Part shown: piece after piece, positions 22,576 to 35,870 of the stretch | Position numbering within the stretch: position 1 is the stretch's first letter | Layout of the letters: each line of letters starts with the position of its first letter | Origin: Pipra filicauda | Taxonomy: Eukaryota; Chordata; Aves; Passeriformes; Pipridae | Direction: 5' to 3' | DNA length: 64,000 bases | Assembly: GCF_003945595.2 (NCBI RefSeq) | Contig: NW_024104313.1 | Location: forward strand, 124,001-188,000 | Made by a program: the position numbers and the translations under genes | Notes under the pieces: generated by a model | The model's database searches: none | The model's input: the letters and a program-made list of their open reading frames with translations, nothing else | What the model was told of the DNA's origin: nothing

Positions 22576-25500
22576 ACATACACAGTCCTTACTGTCCTGG
22601 GGAAGCTTCTTAGCCAGTGCAAAATTATATACCTCCCATCCATAGAGGTACGGATGTGATTCCCGTTTCTGCTGAGTCCTTTTTCAGTGCTGTTCCTGAA
22701 TAAATTGATCAGTGTTTTCTTCACTTGTACTGCTTTTCTTATTATTAGTTTTGCACAGTTCAAGCCACGTTTCCTGCTTTTTCCAATCAATTCCAGTTCT
22801 TTGAAATCCTGTTCCCATCCAACATCTGTTGTGCATTGCAGTGTTAAACCAACTGAGGAAACTAATAGTTCTTTCTAATCTTTCCCTTTCCCAGCCCAAG
22901 AAATAATGGGGGGAGAGAATGACAAAACTAAGGTGCCTTGCAGATCTGCTCTACCTGCCAAAGAGTGAACATTTCCTTCTGCCTATGATTTCTGTCTCTT
23001 ACTGGGTGATGTGCTTCTGTGCTATCTGTTGACCTCCTTGTTTGCTGATCTCCTTGTGTCTAACTAAGAAGCTGACAGGTCTGCAGGAGGCTGTAGTGCT
23101 ACAGGACAGTGGAGTAGCTACAGGTAGTGGAGGAGGCCTTGTGGGAAATCTATCTCATCTCAGACAGCTGTGTTCCTGGCATGAGAACAGCCAGGTCCTC
23201 TTGTGAGATATTGGACTTCATACATGTCTTTCTATCAGTTTGTCTATATATGTGTGACAACGTATAAAAGGTAATTTTTAGGTAATTATTTTAGGTAATT
23301 TTGAAAAGATGTGTAAATGTTGGCAATTTTTTTGGTTACACTTCTCATGAAGAGACTGAAAAAAACCCAGTTGCTAGTTTTATGGTAGAATAAATACAAA
23401 AATAGATACAAATAATGAAACATTTTTAAACTTCAAAAACATTTCTAATACAGTTTTCCCCTCTTAACTATTTGACATAAAACATTATGATGGAAACATA
23501 TAAAAGTTTTATTGTCGTATATTTGGTATGCGTGATATACCGGAACTCTGACTTCATGATTTTTTTCTTATATAGCTCATCTCACATTATCCTATAAAAA
23601 TATTTTTACTGTATTACCTTGCCATCTTTAACATAGCAATCAGTTCATTTATATCTTTCAGATATGCAGCAAACTGTGCGTACAAAAGAAATAAATGTGT
23701 GCAAGTGTGTTTAAATAAAGACAATAGCAGCTGCTTTCCTCTTTAACCAATATCACATAACCTTTATTCCTGCCTTATTTTCATTACCCTAGATAGTGAT
23801 TTGGGGTCTTTATTTACTGTTTATCTTACAGCAGTGTGTTTATTACTACAGTTTAAGCACATGTAATTTAACGTGTTAGAGCTTCAGGAAAGGAAGAATC
23901 AATCCAATTTTAAAGCATCTTAATGTTTCTACTGTCAGAATTTTATGGCAAAAATGTTTCAATGACCATAAATGACAGTCAATAAATTAAAATGACCATT
24001 GGAAACCTTATTATTTATAAAAGTGTTCCCTTCTTCTTTATGAATAGTGAAAACTCTAGTGCCTTTCTTCTGAATGTGCTAAGATGCTCAGCTTTGTAAT
24101 ATTGGTGTAATTTTTGTTCTGGTCACCAAGTGGTAGTTGAAACTTGTGTTAGTTTTCTAAAAATAATTTATTTTTTTTTTTTACTGTCACTATGACATAC
24201 AGGAACTGAGGAAGTGGTACAACAACACAGAACAATAACAAATGGAAGAGAGGATACTTGTGGAAATATATGCCATGCTGATCTAGACATTTCCAGACTG
24301 AGAATCAGAAGTCTTGAAGTATTGTTGGAATTTCAGTTAAAAAGGTTTCAGGTAGATCTGAAGGGTTTGACAGAGAGAATTATGCTTAATTATATGGCAT
24401 GTACTAAATGTGAGGAGATTAGATGAGCAACCAAAGAAAAAATTATTATATGGCAGGGTTCATGAAGTATCTGAGGTTGTCCTACCAGTCAGGAAATAGG
24501 CAAGAGATAAAGTGAAGGTTGAGATATATTATAGATAACTGCAAGAGCAAGGAAACACAAGGAATTGAATTGCAAAAGCGTATGAATTGACAGCAACCAC
24601 TGGTAAGCCCATATTTTTAAAAAAACCCAGAACAATAAATGGGGGAATAGGAAATTTTCAGTGTGTTAATATAATTTGTGATGTAAGGCTATTTGTGGAC
24701 AATATAAAGAACTGCATTCAAGGTTTGACACCTAAAATAGCAGAGAAGAACATGTTATCACCTTCAAAAGAGATGTGATTACATTACAGAAATTTACCTT
24801 CAGTGGTAGATCCACTTAGTGGGTCATCAGAATCAAGTGATTCTTTAAGACTGCCATCAGATAAGATTAAAGACTTCTACGTCACAAAATGTTAATATTT
24901 TTTAAAAGTTAAAAAGACTAGAAATTTTTTCAGTACATTTTAAAAAAAAAATTAAAAAAAATCCAAACTGAAGAGCAGTAATCCATGCCAGTCTATTGTC
25001 TGGGAAACCAATTTAGGAAATACTTCAGCTCATTTACCTGACTTGAGCTATGCGGTGAATGCATTACCTACAACAATAAATTGAAACAAAATATTAAACT
25101 TGCTCAGCCTACTCAATATTTATTACCATTTTTATTGAAGGCAGATACTGGAAATGTTATCCTATAATCCAACAAGGCAATTGAAAAATTATGTAGTGCA
25201 GAAGTGCTTGCAATTCTAAATACATTACTGGAAACAAGATTTGGGGAGGTGAACCGGTAACCATTGATTTGGTGGGGTATATTTTCAACCAGAAATGCTG
25301 GTCAAATAAATATTATTCAACCAAGTAGGCATTTAGCCTTATTATGAATTAGAGCTACGAGTTCTAATTCTGATTTCAGAAGAGTGGAGAAACTGGATGC
25401 AGTAGCACATAACAGTATTAGTTCCTACACTATATTCCTGCATTGATTTTGCACTTGCTTTTCAGAGGACCATTCTGTAAATGCCATCCTTTATCACTGT

Positions 25501-27459
25501 AGAGGTAAAAAAAGCAGGATCGCCAGAAGTGTCCATTTCCAATGGAATTCAGTGCTGATCTCATCTATTTAAGTGAATGCAAATGAAAGCTCTCTCCTGT
25601 TTCCCTGAAGGAGAGCACTGCATGGCATCAGCCTCCAGAAACAAATGGAGGAAGATTGACACAGAATGGGTTCATGCCTCAAGTAGCCACAGGATTTAAT
25701 CTCCTTGTGTCTCTGGTTGTGTATGTGTCAGTCATAAAGCAATCTGTGAATTACTTATCTCCTGACATAATTCAAATCTCTCAGAAGTGTTATTTTTCTA
25801 TTAGAAAGACGGATTGACTTTCCAAGGCCCCTGTGGGGTATAGAAAATATTGAAAAAATTACTATCAATAAATAAAAGAAATACAGAACTGGAGAGAGAG
25901 TTCGCTTTGTTCACATTTATGGAAACTTTCATACGTTCCATTGTTTCACTGCATTAGGAACATGCTATTTCCATTGTAAGGTAATTTAGTGTGATGTATT
26001 GTGTATTTATAGTTAAAATTAAAAATTGAATTTTTCTAGCAGCAGAGAACATATCCTGCAGGATATTCACTAGTTCACAGTATCCGCAGGTTTAACGTTG
26101 CACTGTACTGGAGACTATTAGTCAACACTGGGGTTTCTAGTGCTGCTTACATGAGAGAAGTTGCATTAGAGTTTAGAAAAAAGAGTATTTGAGAGAGAAA
26201 TAACCTTTCCTAAAATGAGACAAGGATGAGGTTTGCTTTGGAACCTTGTTTTGCCATTGCCCACTTTGAAATCTCTTTGTGGTAGCTTCTCTTGATCCTT
26301 TTTGAAATGTCAGCATACCAATGTCTTTTTTAAAAGGTGCATATCAGAGAGAGCATGCGAGGTCTTGTTGAAGAATTCTGTGTCATGTCCTGACTTCTTA
26401 CACTACAGAGAGGAGGCTGAAATATGTTTTTTAATGTCCCTATAACTCAGTAATCCTTATAGTTCTGTAACTTTATGCTGTTTTGGAAGGGACTACTTCC
26501 GTTTTCTTGAGGATAATGGTGTTTAGAGACACAACTTATTTGGCTATGTTAATCTAGAAGCTTCCTGCATGAGTCAGAAAAAAGCCTGTGACATTCATTT
26601 ATATTTATACTAATTAATCTGTGATCATTTTTCATTGTAACAGTAATTTACATCCATGTGATTTGATTTTATCAGAGTGTGCTAATTAATTTCCAACCTT
26701 TCATCCTGGAATGTGGACTGCTGATTTTGAGCTGCACAAGGTGCTACAACCTGCTGCTATGAGTCCAAATGACTTACAGTGCAATCTGCCAATATTGCTG
26801 CTTTTGAAGTTTTAGTCTATTGTTATATAGACTGTGTGAGGGGTTCTTTCTGGTTCTTTCTTGTGAAGTCAAGGTACATTGACTATGTAAGAAAAAGTAC
26901 TCCTTCTGGACACCCTGCTTATTCACTTCTCATTCAAACTTTTTTGTTGTTGTTGTTCTCAATTGTGTTTGCTGTAGTCAAGATTTCCTCCAACGTGGAG
27001 CTCAGATTGATGATCTGAGGTCTCATGAACCGGTGTTTTGGAGACTTCCTATCCTGGGACTGAATGAGTATGAATCAAACTTGCATTCTTTTTTTTATCA
27101 AACTTCTATTTAGATGTGTGGCCTTTGATGTTTTTGTTTGTTCTGTACTTTACATCTTCTTCTGCAATTTGTTATGCTTTTATGTAAGATGGGTCAAATG
27201 CTGTGTGTTAAGCAATGTTAGCGTTTTAAACTGAATGTTTGTGGAAGAGGCGAGGTATTATGTTTTTCCCTCCTGCCTACAGCAGTCTTCCTTTTCAGTT
27301 CAGTAGGAAGATGGGTATTTTGTCATGTATTCTGTCAGTGAATAACAGATAAAGCTCACTCCTAGTTAATTTTCAGCTGTTGGTTTGAAAACAATAAAAC
27401 TGGAAAGCAAGGACATATGTTAATGATGATTGCAAACATTAAGGTGTCCATAATGTGGC
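22576..27459. other. Intron 2, no gene or clear element
   Basis: AT-rich intron. The purine-rich segment 24190-24880 contains a 70-codon frame (24214-24426 +) and a 63-codon frame (24587-24778 +). It has the look of an old decayed insertion, but I find no motif that identifies a family. A short TTG repeat lies at 26944-26957. No exons or RNA genes are seen. Confidence 0.55.
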
Positions 27460-27536
27460 CCTGCCTTGGCAGGGGGGTTGGACTAGATGATATCCAGAGG
27501 TCCCTTCCAACCCTAACAATTCTGTGATTCTGTGAT
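27460..27536 (+). mobile_element. CR1 LINE 3' tail fragment
   Basis: A severely 5'-truncated CR1 copy of about 77 bp: CCTTGGCAGGGGGGTTGGAC, then CTAGATGATATCCAGAGGTC, CCTTCCAACC, and the terminal octamers ATTCTGTG ATTCTGTG. The 'ATCCAGAGGTCCC' form differs from the copy at 901-1725 (CTTTAAAG), so a different CR1 subfamily inserted here. Confidence 0.95.
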
Positions 27537-27910
27537 AAGCATTTGTGAAACTTAACATAAATCTGAAAGATAGAATTACTTGAAATTGGGTTTAAAAAGC
27601 CAAAAAAACTTTTTCTTGCCATTGCAAAATAACCCCCCAAATTCAAAGTTACATTTGGACTGCCTTAGTTTATAACTGATTCTGTTTAGCTCCATTCTGT
27701 ATTTCCTATCTGCCCTGACCCATGAACATGAGAGATTTCCATAGAGAAATAACTGTGGCTTTACTACTTGTACAATAAGAAAACTCACTGAAAATACCTT
27801 ATTGCAACGTGATACAGAAAATACATTGACATATCATTATATGAAAGTGATTTAATTGTAACTGCAGATGTGATTGATTTCATATAACTATTAAAGGTTA
27901 TAGATTTATA

Positions 27911-27959
27911 TATAGATTTCTTTAGAGGATCTATAGGTTTATAGATTTCTTTAGAGGAT
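27911..27959 (+). repeat. 20-bp direct duplication
   Basis: TATAGATTTCTTTAGAGGAT occurs at 27911-27930 and 27940-27959, exactly repeated with a 29-bp period. Confidence 0.9.
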
Positions 27960-30648
27960 GCCATGCTTTCAAAATTATGTATGTATGTGTCCCGAGAGCA
28001 TATATAATTTTCGGAGCATTATAACGTGTAGTTCATTTGTGTTAAGTTTTAGGGCAATTTATGAAATTTCATAACCACGAGGAGTTTTTATGTTCTATAT
28101 AGACTGCATGTGTTGAATGTACAGTTTATATATATACACATATGACTTTCTAGTCTTTCTAACTCCCAGCAGAAAGTTAGACCCAAAGCCACTGTTTTGT
28201 TTGCCCTGTTGTAAGTATCAAAAAGATCTAGGAGGGAACTTTGATTGCAAGTTATTAATTTCTACTGGTGTTTTTATTTACGGTAAGTATCCATCTTAAC
28301 TGCATCTCTTATATATTTTTCAAATTTTTAATAACTTGGGCATCTGCACCAGTGTTGACAAAATGCTTTCCAAAATGGCTAAACTTGTGGTTCAAGTGGG
28401 ACAATTCATATTGTTATTCGTAAAATATTCTGGTTTTATTTTAGGACTTTTTATGTATTACAGGTTTTAATAATATAAAGCTTAGTCGTTTCAATTTCTT
28501 TTCGTGTTTCAGAAGCTAATGGTGTTCAAATTCTAGGTGAGCAGAAAAACCCAAAGCTTTTAGGTAGGAATTGCACTGCTTGAAATTGGAAGTAATCATT
28601 TCCCCGTCCTTCCCTTTTATGCTGGTTTTCAATTGCTAACAGTTGTCAAGACAAGAAGACATGGAATCAAGCTGTAGAATATAATACCCTGTCTTATTCT
28701 AAGGTTTGCCATGTAACTGAGCACCAAATGAACAAAATCTCTGTATTCTCCAGACATAAACAACATGGAATTAATCTGGGAAATATTTCTTTGAAATATG
28801 ATTTTAACAGAACAGCAGTTGTTCAAAATAAGCACATCCAGAAACAGAATAATTTAGAAATATCTTGAATTCTAAGTGCCTAACACTTGAGACATCAGTC
28901 AGCTCATGCTTCTACCATACCAAAACAGCCACAGAAAATTATCATGTCATGGTGGCATCTCCTTTCCCTGCTCTGGAGAACCTAGGAAACACTAAGAGAT
29001 ATACCTTATGGAGATAATTGTTGCTACGTGTGCGGAGGGGGGAAAAAAACCCCTCAAACGATGCCCTGATTTATCCCATTTTGATTGATAGAGTAGCTGT
29101 CTTTGCAATGCAAATTAATAGCTTATACTATATTTTGCCTCCTAACTACAAGCATAAAATTAAAAATAAATTTTAATTTAATGAATTTTAAATACCTTTA
29201 AATAGAATTAAGCTGAGGAAAATGTGTGCTTATTTAGCTTGAAAGGTCATTTTTTTTCCAAATAAGACTCCAAATTAGTTGCCAGTTTCTGGATGTAAAA
29301 AGTGTTATTTTAGCCAACTGGAGGGCTAATAATATTTTAGCATGCTTTGCTTCAAATTTCTAATGCATAAGAACCCACTATGGCTTTTGGTAAATGCTGG
29401 GAAAAGACTAGTCCAGAAAATAGGGAAATTAATGGAATATGAGATCAGTGTATCTTCCTTACAAACAAACAAATATATGGTATGTTGCTACATGTTTGTT
29501 GCTAACTCTTTCTTGAACCAATAAATGTCAGCTAAATTGCTGGCCTCAGTCACTTTTTCCATAATCCAACCACCCTCCACACAAAGAACCTTTTCACTTG
29601 CTCATACAACTTCCTGTCTTCATTTTCAGCACGGAATGTATTACTTTTCAGTTAGTTACTATTTCATTGAACTTGTTAATGTCAAACAAATATTACCTTA
29701 ACTTCACCTTGGCAGAATACCTGCATAATTTACAGTATCTATTTTACTTCTGCCTATGTTGAAAGTGTTGAATGACTTTTTTAGCTCAAGTCATTGACAA
29801 GAGGAAACAGGAAGAACATGCATACTCTAGGAAGCCTTTGAAGAACCTATAAAATCATCATGATATAACTGTGAGAGTTAGTGTGATGTTGTGTTCTGTG
29901 GCAATGTACATACCATAGGTTTTATCTGTGTGTCATTTTCTCGGATAAAGGCATGTCATTCCTTGTGACAACTTTGCTATTTCTCTTCAGGTTAGGAAAC
30001 AGGGACCTTCCTGTCAAAATATTAAAGTGTCTTTTTGATAATAGCTGAAAAGTCCTTCTTATTCTTTCTGAAAATATTTGGGGTTTTTATAAATATCACA
30101 CAGTCACCGAACACATCTGGTATTGTCTCCATTGGGTATTTCTCTGCAGAAAGAAAAAAATGTCATATTTTTTCAGTTCTGCTGCCACACTTGGGCAGTT
30201 AAGCATATCAGGAAGAGAAACACATACTTAGATATTAATTTATATTTGTATGTGATTTAAAATCAATGGAATTTAATAAGTAACATACCCACTGCTGACA
30301 CATGCAGACAGAATAGTCTTCTTCCAGTATTAGGAAGTGTTGTTTTGTTTGCTTCTCTCACTTTTGAAATGGTTGAAACAAAACTATAAAGTCTTGGAAA
30401 CTTAAGTAAAAAGAAATTATGTGGGAATTTGACTTGCTATTAGCATATTTGGTAGACTTTTTTGTGAGTAGTTAAACACTCAGGCAGTATTATCAAAATT
30501 TGAATCTTAGAGCAAAATACCAAAGCTCAGGATATGATGGAAAGACAATACTAAACCTGAGAGTGATAGGGAAGATGGAAGATAACTGATATTTATGCTC
30601 CTTTCTGTGATCCCATTCAGATTCTTTTTATTTTGTTAAATATAGACC

Positions 30649-30665
30649 AAAAAAAAAAAAAAAAA
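30649..30665 (+). repeat. Poly-A tract (17 A)
   Basis: Seventeen adenines followed by G. The upstream sequence shows no processed-pseudogene or SINE features that would make this a retroposon tail. Confidence 0.9.
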
Positions 30666-30816
30666 GAAATCCCATACTGCAACATTTCTTAAGGAGGTCA
30701 CAGTAAATATCTGCTTATTTCAGACACTTCTGTTTGAAGTGATCACTATTTTAAGAGTAATCTGCTAATTAAAAATAAATGAAGTATTTTATTTTGATAT
30801 TAATTTATGGAAAGCA

Positions 30817-30913
30817 TTTCTTTATATGATATTAAAATCTAACTTCCTTTCTTTATATGATATTAAAATCTAACTTCCCTAATCTTCCTATATGATATTA
30901 AAATCTAACTTCC
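30817..30913 (+). repeat. Minisatellite, three copies
   Basis: A 25-bp core (TATATGATATTAAAATCTAA plus CTTCC) is repeated exactly at 30823-30847, 30854-30878 and 30889-30913. The periods are 31 and 35 bp; the third spacer has four extra bases and a changed lead (CTAATCTTCC instead of TTTCTT). Perfect cores with diverged spacers suggest recent expansion. Confidence 0.95.
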
Positions 30914-33100
30914 TAAATAACTTCTCTTCAGTGCTTGTTCCCTTTTTAAATCCATAGAAGAAAGACAACAATCAAAAAAGGAAATATTCTTCAGACTTCA
31001 ATCCTCAGGCCCATAAAGACAAAACATGAGTTCAATTTTTAGTAAGCTTACAAGTACTCTTATTCTTTTAAGTAGATAACTAAATGCAAGAGCTAAATAT
31101 AGATTAAGGTGATTTTACTGCATTTATACTGGAGGCTCTTCGACCCACTTCAATAGAATTTGCTCTTAAAAATTCCTGCACTAAACTCTGGTCTCTGGAG
31201 CTGATGTTGCCTCTTTTCCCTGGGCCCTCATTGCCCAAGCTTGCCTTGGCAGATGGTTTCATTCTCTCCTGTCCCTCTTCCAACTTCAGCCTGATCAGTC
31301 AACAGTTGCTGTTCTTATGCCCTCACTGTTCTGGTCCCTGCAGTATGTAGATTTCTGTGAAATATTTTACCAGTTTGTCACAATGAAATGTGTTTATGTT
31401 ATATAATTATGAAGTTACACATTTTTTGATTCAGCATTAACTATCCCTCATTAGACACTCATTAGAAAGTATACAGACTTTTTTTAGTCTAAGTTCTAAA
31501 TGTCTTTCTATAACAGTGTTGGCTATTGTGTGTATGGCATAATGTGGTTATTTAGTCTGTGACTTCTAATAGCAAGCGTTAACACTGATTAGTCTCAATT
31601 ACTTCTTTGTTATTAGCAAATGTCAGGAAATAGAAATGTATTCCTTAGCGTTCTCCAATAAAACACATTCTCATGCATGCAAAAATGCTATTGTAGAAAG
31701 CACTTACAGCTTCCAAATATATTTAAGCAAAAAGTCTTTTGATAGTATATCTGGTTATTTTCATAATGAGTTTCCCTGTAATGCAAGATTCTGGCATTAC
31801 ATGCCGAATTCTACAGTTTAGAAGACATGCATTATCAGGCAGGTTGGCACACACTTAGGTATCTTGCTGATCTCAAGGACTAACACTCCTTATTTACAGT
31901 ATGACTCTAATATGAAGTGGATGTCACTTGGCATCTTAACATATTGAGAGCGCAGAGCAACATCCTGCTTTTTCCAGAACAGTTAGGACTCTCTCAATGA
32001 ACAAACAGCTTAATGATGTCTACAGCTACCAGCTGAGTATCCTGTGTTAGGTGAGAGGATAAAGGCAACTGTGTCCTGTGCCCAAGGTACACAGGTATGA
32101 GCTCCAGGAAGGCTGCCAATGAATAAACTTCAGCTTCAGAAACAGTGGATGAAGAAACAGCCACTGGAAAATTGCCAGTCTGCTTTCCAGACTGTTCCAG
32201 TTTAAATTGTCCTGTTTTGTTCTTCACCTTTATTCTGTAGTTCAGAGTATTCTATCTAGAATTAATTTCTTCTTGAGCCAAATAAGGCCGAGTCGCATAC
32301 GATCAAGTTTATGAGTTTCAAGAGTCCTCCCTGGATTTAAGTACAGGCATTAGTACTGCAGTGTTTTGTTCCTTCTTTCCCAGTTGTCTCAAATGAATTT
32401 AAACTTGAAAAGAAAAATTATTTGCCTGCAAAACTGTTCTAAAAAAAATCCATGTTTTTTGTTTCCCATGAAGAGTTATGCTAGGAGGTATGATGACATT
32501 CAGGCCACTTATTAAGCCATCTATTTGACAGTATGATTGTAGTTTCTTCTTAACTCTAAAATATTTGTTTTGTTGTATTTCTTCTGTAATTATTATTTCA
32601 GTATGTTATTGTGATTTCATTAATTATGGAGATGCTCTTTTGTTTTGCTTTTCTGAGTGCTTAAATTCCCAGTAGTTGACTTTTTTTTGATTTGTTATTT
32701 TTTTACATTAAGATAATCATACTAATTTTAATGTACTTCCAAGCTACTCTAGCACACAGCACAAATTCCATTTTCTGTTACAATTATTGATCTATTATTG
32801 ATTCCATTACCTATCAATTCCATTATCTAGCTGCATGTGCTGGTTTTGGCTGGGCTAGAATTAATTTTATTCACAGTGACTATTATGGGGCTGTGTTTTA
32901 GGTTTGTGCTGAATACAGTGTTGATAATGTAGAGATGATTTTGTTATTGCTCACACAGAGCAAAGGCTTTTTCTACTTCTCGTACTACCACATTGGCTAT
33001 GTGGGCTGGGAGTGTATGGGAGGTTGGGAGGAGATACAGCCAAGACAGGTGACTCAAACTAACCAAAGGAATATGCCATACAATAAGAAGTCATGCTCAG

Positions 33101-33108
33101 TATATAAA
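33101..33108 (+). promoter_or_regulatory. LTR TATA box
   Basis: TATATAAA lies after TCATGCTCAG, at the conserved promoter position of this LTR family. It could drive sense transcription in PRKN intron 2. Confidence 0.7.
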
Positions 33109-33279
33109 GTAGGGGTAAGAAGGAGAAAGCAGGGGATGTTTGGAGTGATGGCGTTTGTCTTCCCAAGTCACTGTTACATGTGGTGGGGTCCTGCTCCCCT
33201 GGAGGTGGCTGAACACCTGCCCATGGGAAGCAGTGAATTAATTTCATGTTTTGCTTTGCTTGTGTGCACAGCTTTCCCT

Positions 33280-33285
33280 ATTAAA
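33280..33285 (+). terminator. LTR polyadenylation signal
   Basis: ATTAAA in CTATTAAACAGTC is the usual poly(A) signal at the R region of this LTR family, about 180 bp after the TATA box. It is in sense orientation with respect to PRKN. Confidence 0.65.
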
Positions 33286-35117
33286 CAGTCTTTATCTCAA
33301 CCCACAAGTTTTCTAGCTTTTATCCTTCTCATTCTCTCCCTGATCCTGCTGTTGGAGGAGTGACAGAGCGGCTGTGTGGGGCTTGGTTGCTGGCTGGGAT
33401 TAAACCATGACACTATTCTATGTTATTTCATTGATGGGACTGAAATGACTGTTTTTTGTTATTACAAGAGAGGCAAGGATTTGATTCTTATTCTTGTCTT
33501 GTTCCCTGAAGGAGTAAGTCCTTGGAACTCTGCACAAAGAAGAATAAAAGAAAAACCTTTTTCCTCCCTTCCCATTGATTCTGTATCCTCTTAGGAAGCC
33601 ACCTTTATGAAATCTTAGAAATGTGATTCCATATTCACCATATTCAAGGAAGAAAGTTCGTTTGGCATGTGAACTGGTAAAAGCAGGCTTTAATGAGAGA
33701 TTACTCCAGACCTTCCATGTGAAAGGCTAGAGATTGCGACTGTACTCTTGCTTTACTAACTCTTGCTTTTCTGCCTTTATTGCTATTCCCATTCAAGTTA
33801 TATGGCACCATCATATGTTTTCTGGGACATTTCAAATATAAATTGACTTTGAAACTCTCACATATAACTAGCATTATGAATAATGTCAACACTCAGGTAA
33901 CAGCCCACTTCAACCTCACCCCCTTGTTTCTTCATTAATATGGTCATTTTGCCCACATTTCTTTCATCCGTAAAACATCCCCTTCCCTGTCTGTTTCCAA
34001 GAATCTTTCTGCTTCATTGTCAGGTCGTTATTTGGGTATCAAAGCAGCTATTGCTGAGAGAAAGAAAGGTGATTGGAGCTCCATGGAAAAAATGTGAGAC
34101 ATTTTTTTGAAGTTTACAGATGGTGACCCTGTGCATTAAGAGGACCCCTACCTGAGAAGGAAGATTGGTTTGTGCTTTGAACCTATAAAATCTTCAGTTA
34201 AGAAACAGACATCAGATACACCATATCAATTTAGTGTATGCTAAAGATTTGGAATTCTTTGGACCCTTCTTGGACCAATCAAAGTGAAGATGTTTTAATT
34301 ATTATATATTTAGATTTAGTGTTCAGCCTGTGTTATTTTTAACTTTCTGATCGTTAATGTCAGGCTGGGATGTCACTGAAAGAGTCATTTTCCAGAACTC
34401 ATGTCTTCCGCTTTGCCTTGACATCAACAGGAAGAGTCAGTTTACTGTTTTAGTTTTCCTGTTAAATACATTTTTATTTCCTTCGAGATTTTGATAAACC
34501 TGTTTCTCAGGTGCCTTCTCTGCTAGTGCTCCACTCAGTGTAAAGAAAGATGCTGCTTGAGTGATTACGCTATTGCCAGCTGACCAAGACATTTTTGGTA
34601 TCTAGATCCTTGCCTCTTTATGTTAAAGGGCTAAGAGACCACCTTCTTCACTGAACCTCTGCTTTCATTTTTCAAGTGAAGAATCTGGAGGGCTTTAGGG
34701 ATTAGACTGCTCTGGCAGTCCCCAGTCAGGAACGGTATGATTAATAAGAGGGATGTTTCCACTAGGTAAATCCAGATTTTCAGTGTAGTGAGTCCCTTTC
34801 ATACAGCTTTGCTATTCTGCATTGCTTACTGTGATGGTAGCTTCTCCACTTCTCACAAAGTCTATGAGCAGCTGTACCTAGATACCTCCTATACATGGAG
34901 AATTATTATTTTTTCACCCTAAGGTTCCTCAAGGATTTGTTTGGAAGCTCATCTTCTGTGCATTTCTTCCCTTGCCCTGGTGATAAAAGACCCAGTCCTG
35001 CTGGCACATTATTCTAGTCCTTACATTGTTAATGTACCAGCTGTTTGAATCTATGGTCATGACTTCCAGCAGGATGGTAGAAGAAAGCCATTGTTCCTGG
35101 ATGATCTTTCACATACT

Positions 35118-35136
35118 CCCCCCCCGACCCCTCCCC
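35118..35136 (-). other. C-rich tract, possible minus-strand G4 / i-motif
   Basis: Runs of eight, four and four cytosines are separated by GA and T. The complementary strand can supply four G3 tracts by splitting the run of eight. Confidence 0.6.
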
Positions 35137-35868
35137 TCTTTTGTTTCTCAAGACAGGGTCTCTATTACAGTCCCCTTTAGACCCCCAGAGTGTTATTTGA
35201 ATGTCAGTTAAGCTTGAAATTAAGTGCCGGAAGAATCTCTTCTGAAAGATTTCTTCTGTTCACATCTCCAGTCAAGAGAGCTAGAAAAGAAGTACTTTCA
35301 CCATGGGTGATAGTTTCCTGTCTAAGTGTCTAAAAAAATAATGATAAAGCTACAAAGACTGTTCTGTTTGTGGCTGCCATACCACCTTGTGTGGTGTTTA
35401 AGCAGAAGTCTGACTACTTTTTTTCAAAGAATCACTTTCTCTAGAGCTGCAGAAATGCTGCTGGGATCTTTACACTCAGGGAAGTCTAAAGCAGAGAAAG
35501 GTCACAACGTACACTATCCTTTTATTTCAGTTAAAACTGCATGCAGAGGGCAGACCCAGCAAGTGTTATTAAAGGAAGGATGTATAGAGTAAGTAAGAAT
35601 GCACTCAAAAAAAAAAAAAAAGTTACACAGGTGAAAAACCAACCTTCCTTTATTCGTTTTCTTGGTCCAGATAAAAAGTGTGACTGAACCACTTCACCTT
35701 AAAGGTAACCCAATTATTTTCATGTTTGAATTCAATATTTAACTATTTTTTTTTTTTCTCTGTGGATTTCTTTAGGAGAGGAGACCTTGAAATTATAGTC
35801 TGTTATTCTCATGGAGCGGTTTTTCATTCAAATGAGCAGCATCACAGTATTTCTTATTCTAAATTATG

Positions 35869-35870
<2 letters not shown>

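Larger units (their letters stand above)
27537..32835. other. Intron 2 between CR1 tail and LTR
   Basis: AT-rich intron holding a 20-bp duplication (27911-27959), a three-copy minisatellite (30817-30913) and a 17-A run (30649-30665). A moderately GC-rich stretch near 31130-31340 shows no exon or repeat signature. No gene is seen. Confidence 0.6.
32836..33412 (+). mobile_element. Solo LTR, avian ERVL-type endogenous retrovirus
   Basis: A complete LTR of about 577 bp starting TGTGCTGGTTTTGGC and ending TTAAACCATGACA, thus with TG...CA ends. It matches the widespread bird ERVL-type LTR pattern: AGGTGACTCAAACTAACCAA (33048-33067), TCATGCTCAGTATATAAAGT (TATA region), CTATTAAACAGTCTTTATCT (poly(A) region) and the 3' block GGCTGTGTGG...TTGCTGGCTGGGATTAAACC. 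No gag, pol or env sequence lies next to it, so internal sequence was lost by LTR-LTR recombination. Clear 5-bp target-site duplications are not visible (CTGCA left, CTATT right), which fits an old insertion. A 142-codon open frame (32935-33363 +) runs through the LTR but has no relation to a viral protein. Confidence 0.9.

Noticed and set aside
30649..30665. Poly(A) tail of a processed pseudogene
   Set aside because: No coding or mRNA-like sequence and no target-site duplication were found next to this or the other A/T homopolymers.
30817..30913. CRISPR-like repeat-spacer array
   Set aside because: There are only three repeats, with spacers of 6 and 10 bp, in a vertebrate intron. It is a minisatellite.
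32935..33363. 142-codon open frame as a gene
   Set aside because: It lies wholly inside the solo LTR, overlapping the TATA and poly(A) region, and is not related to a retroviral protein.
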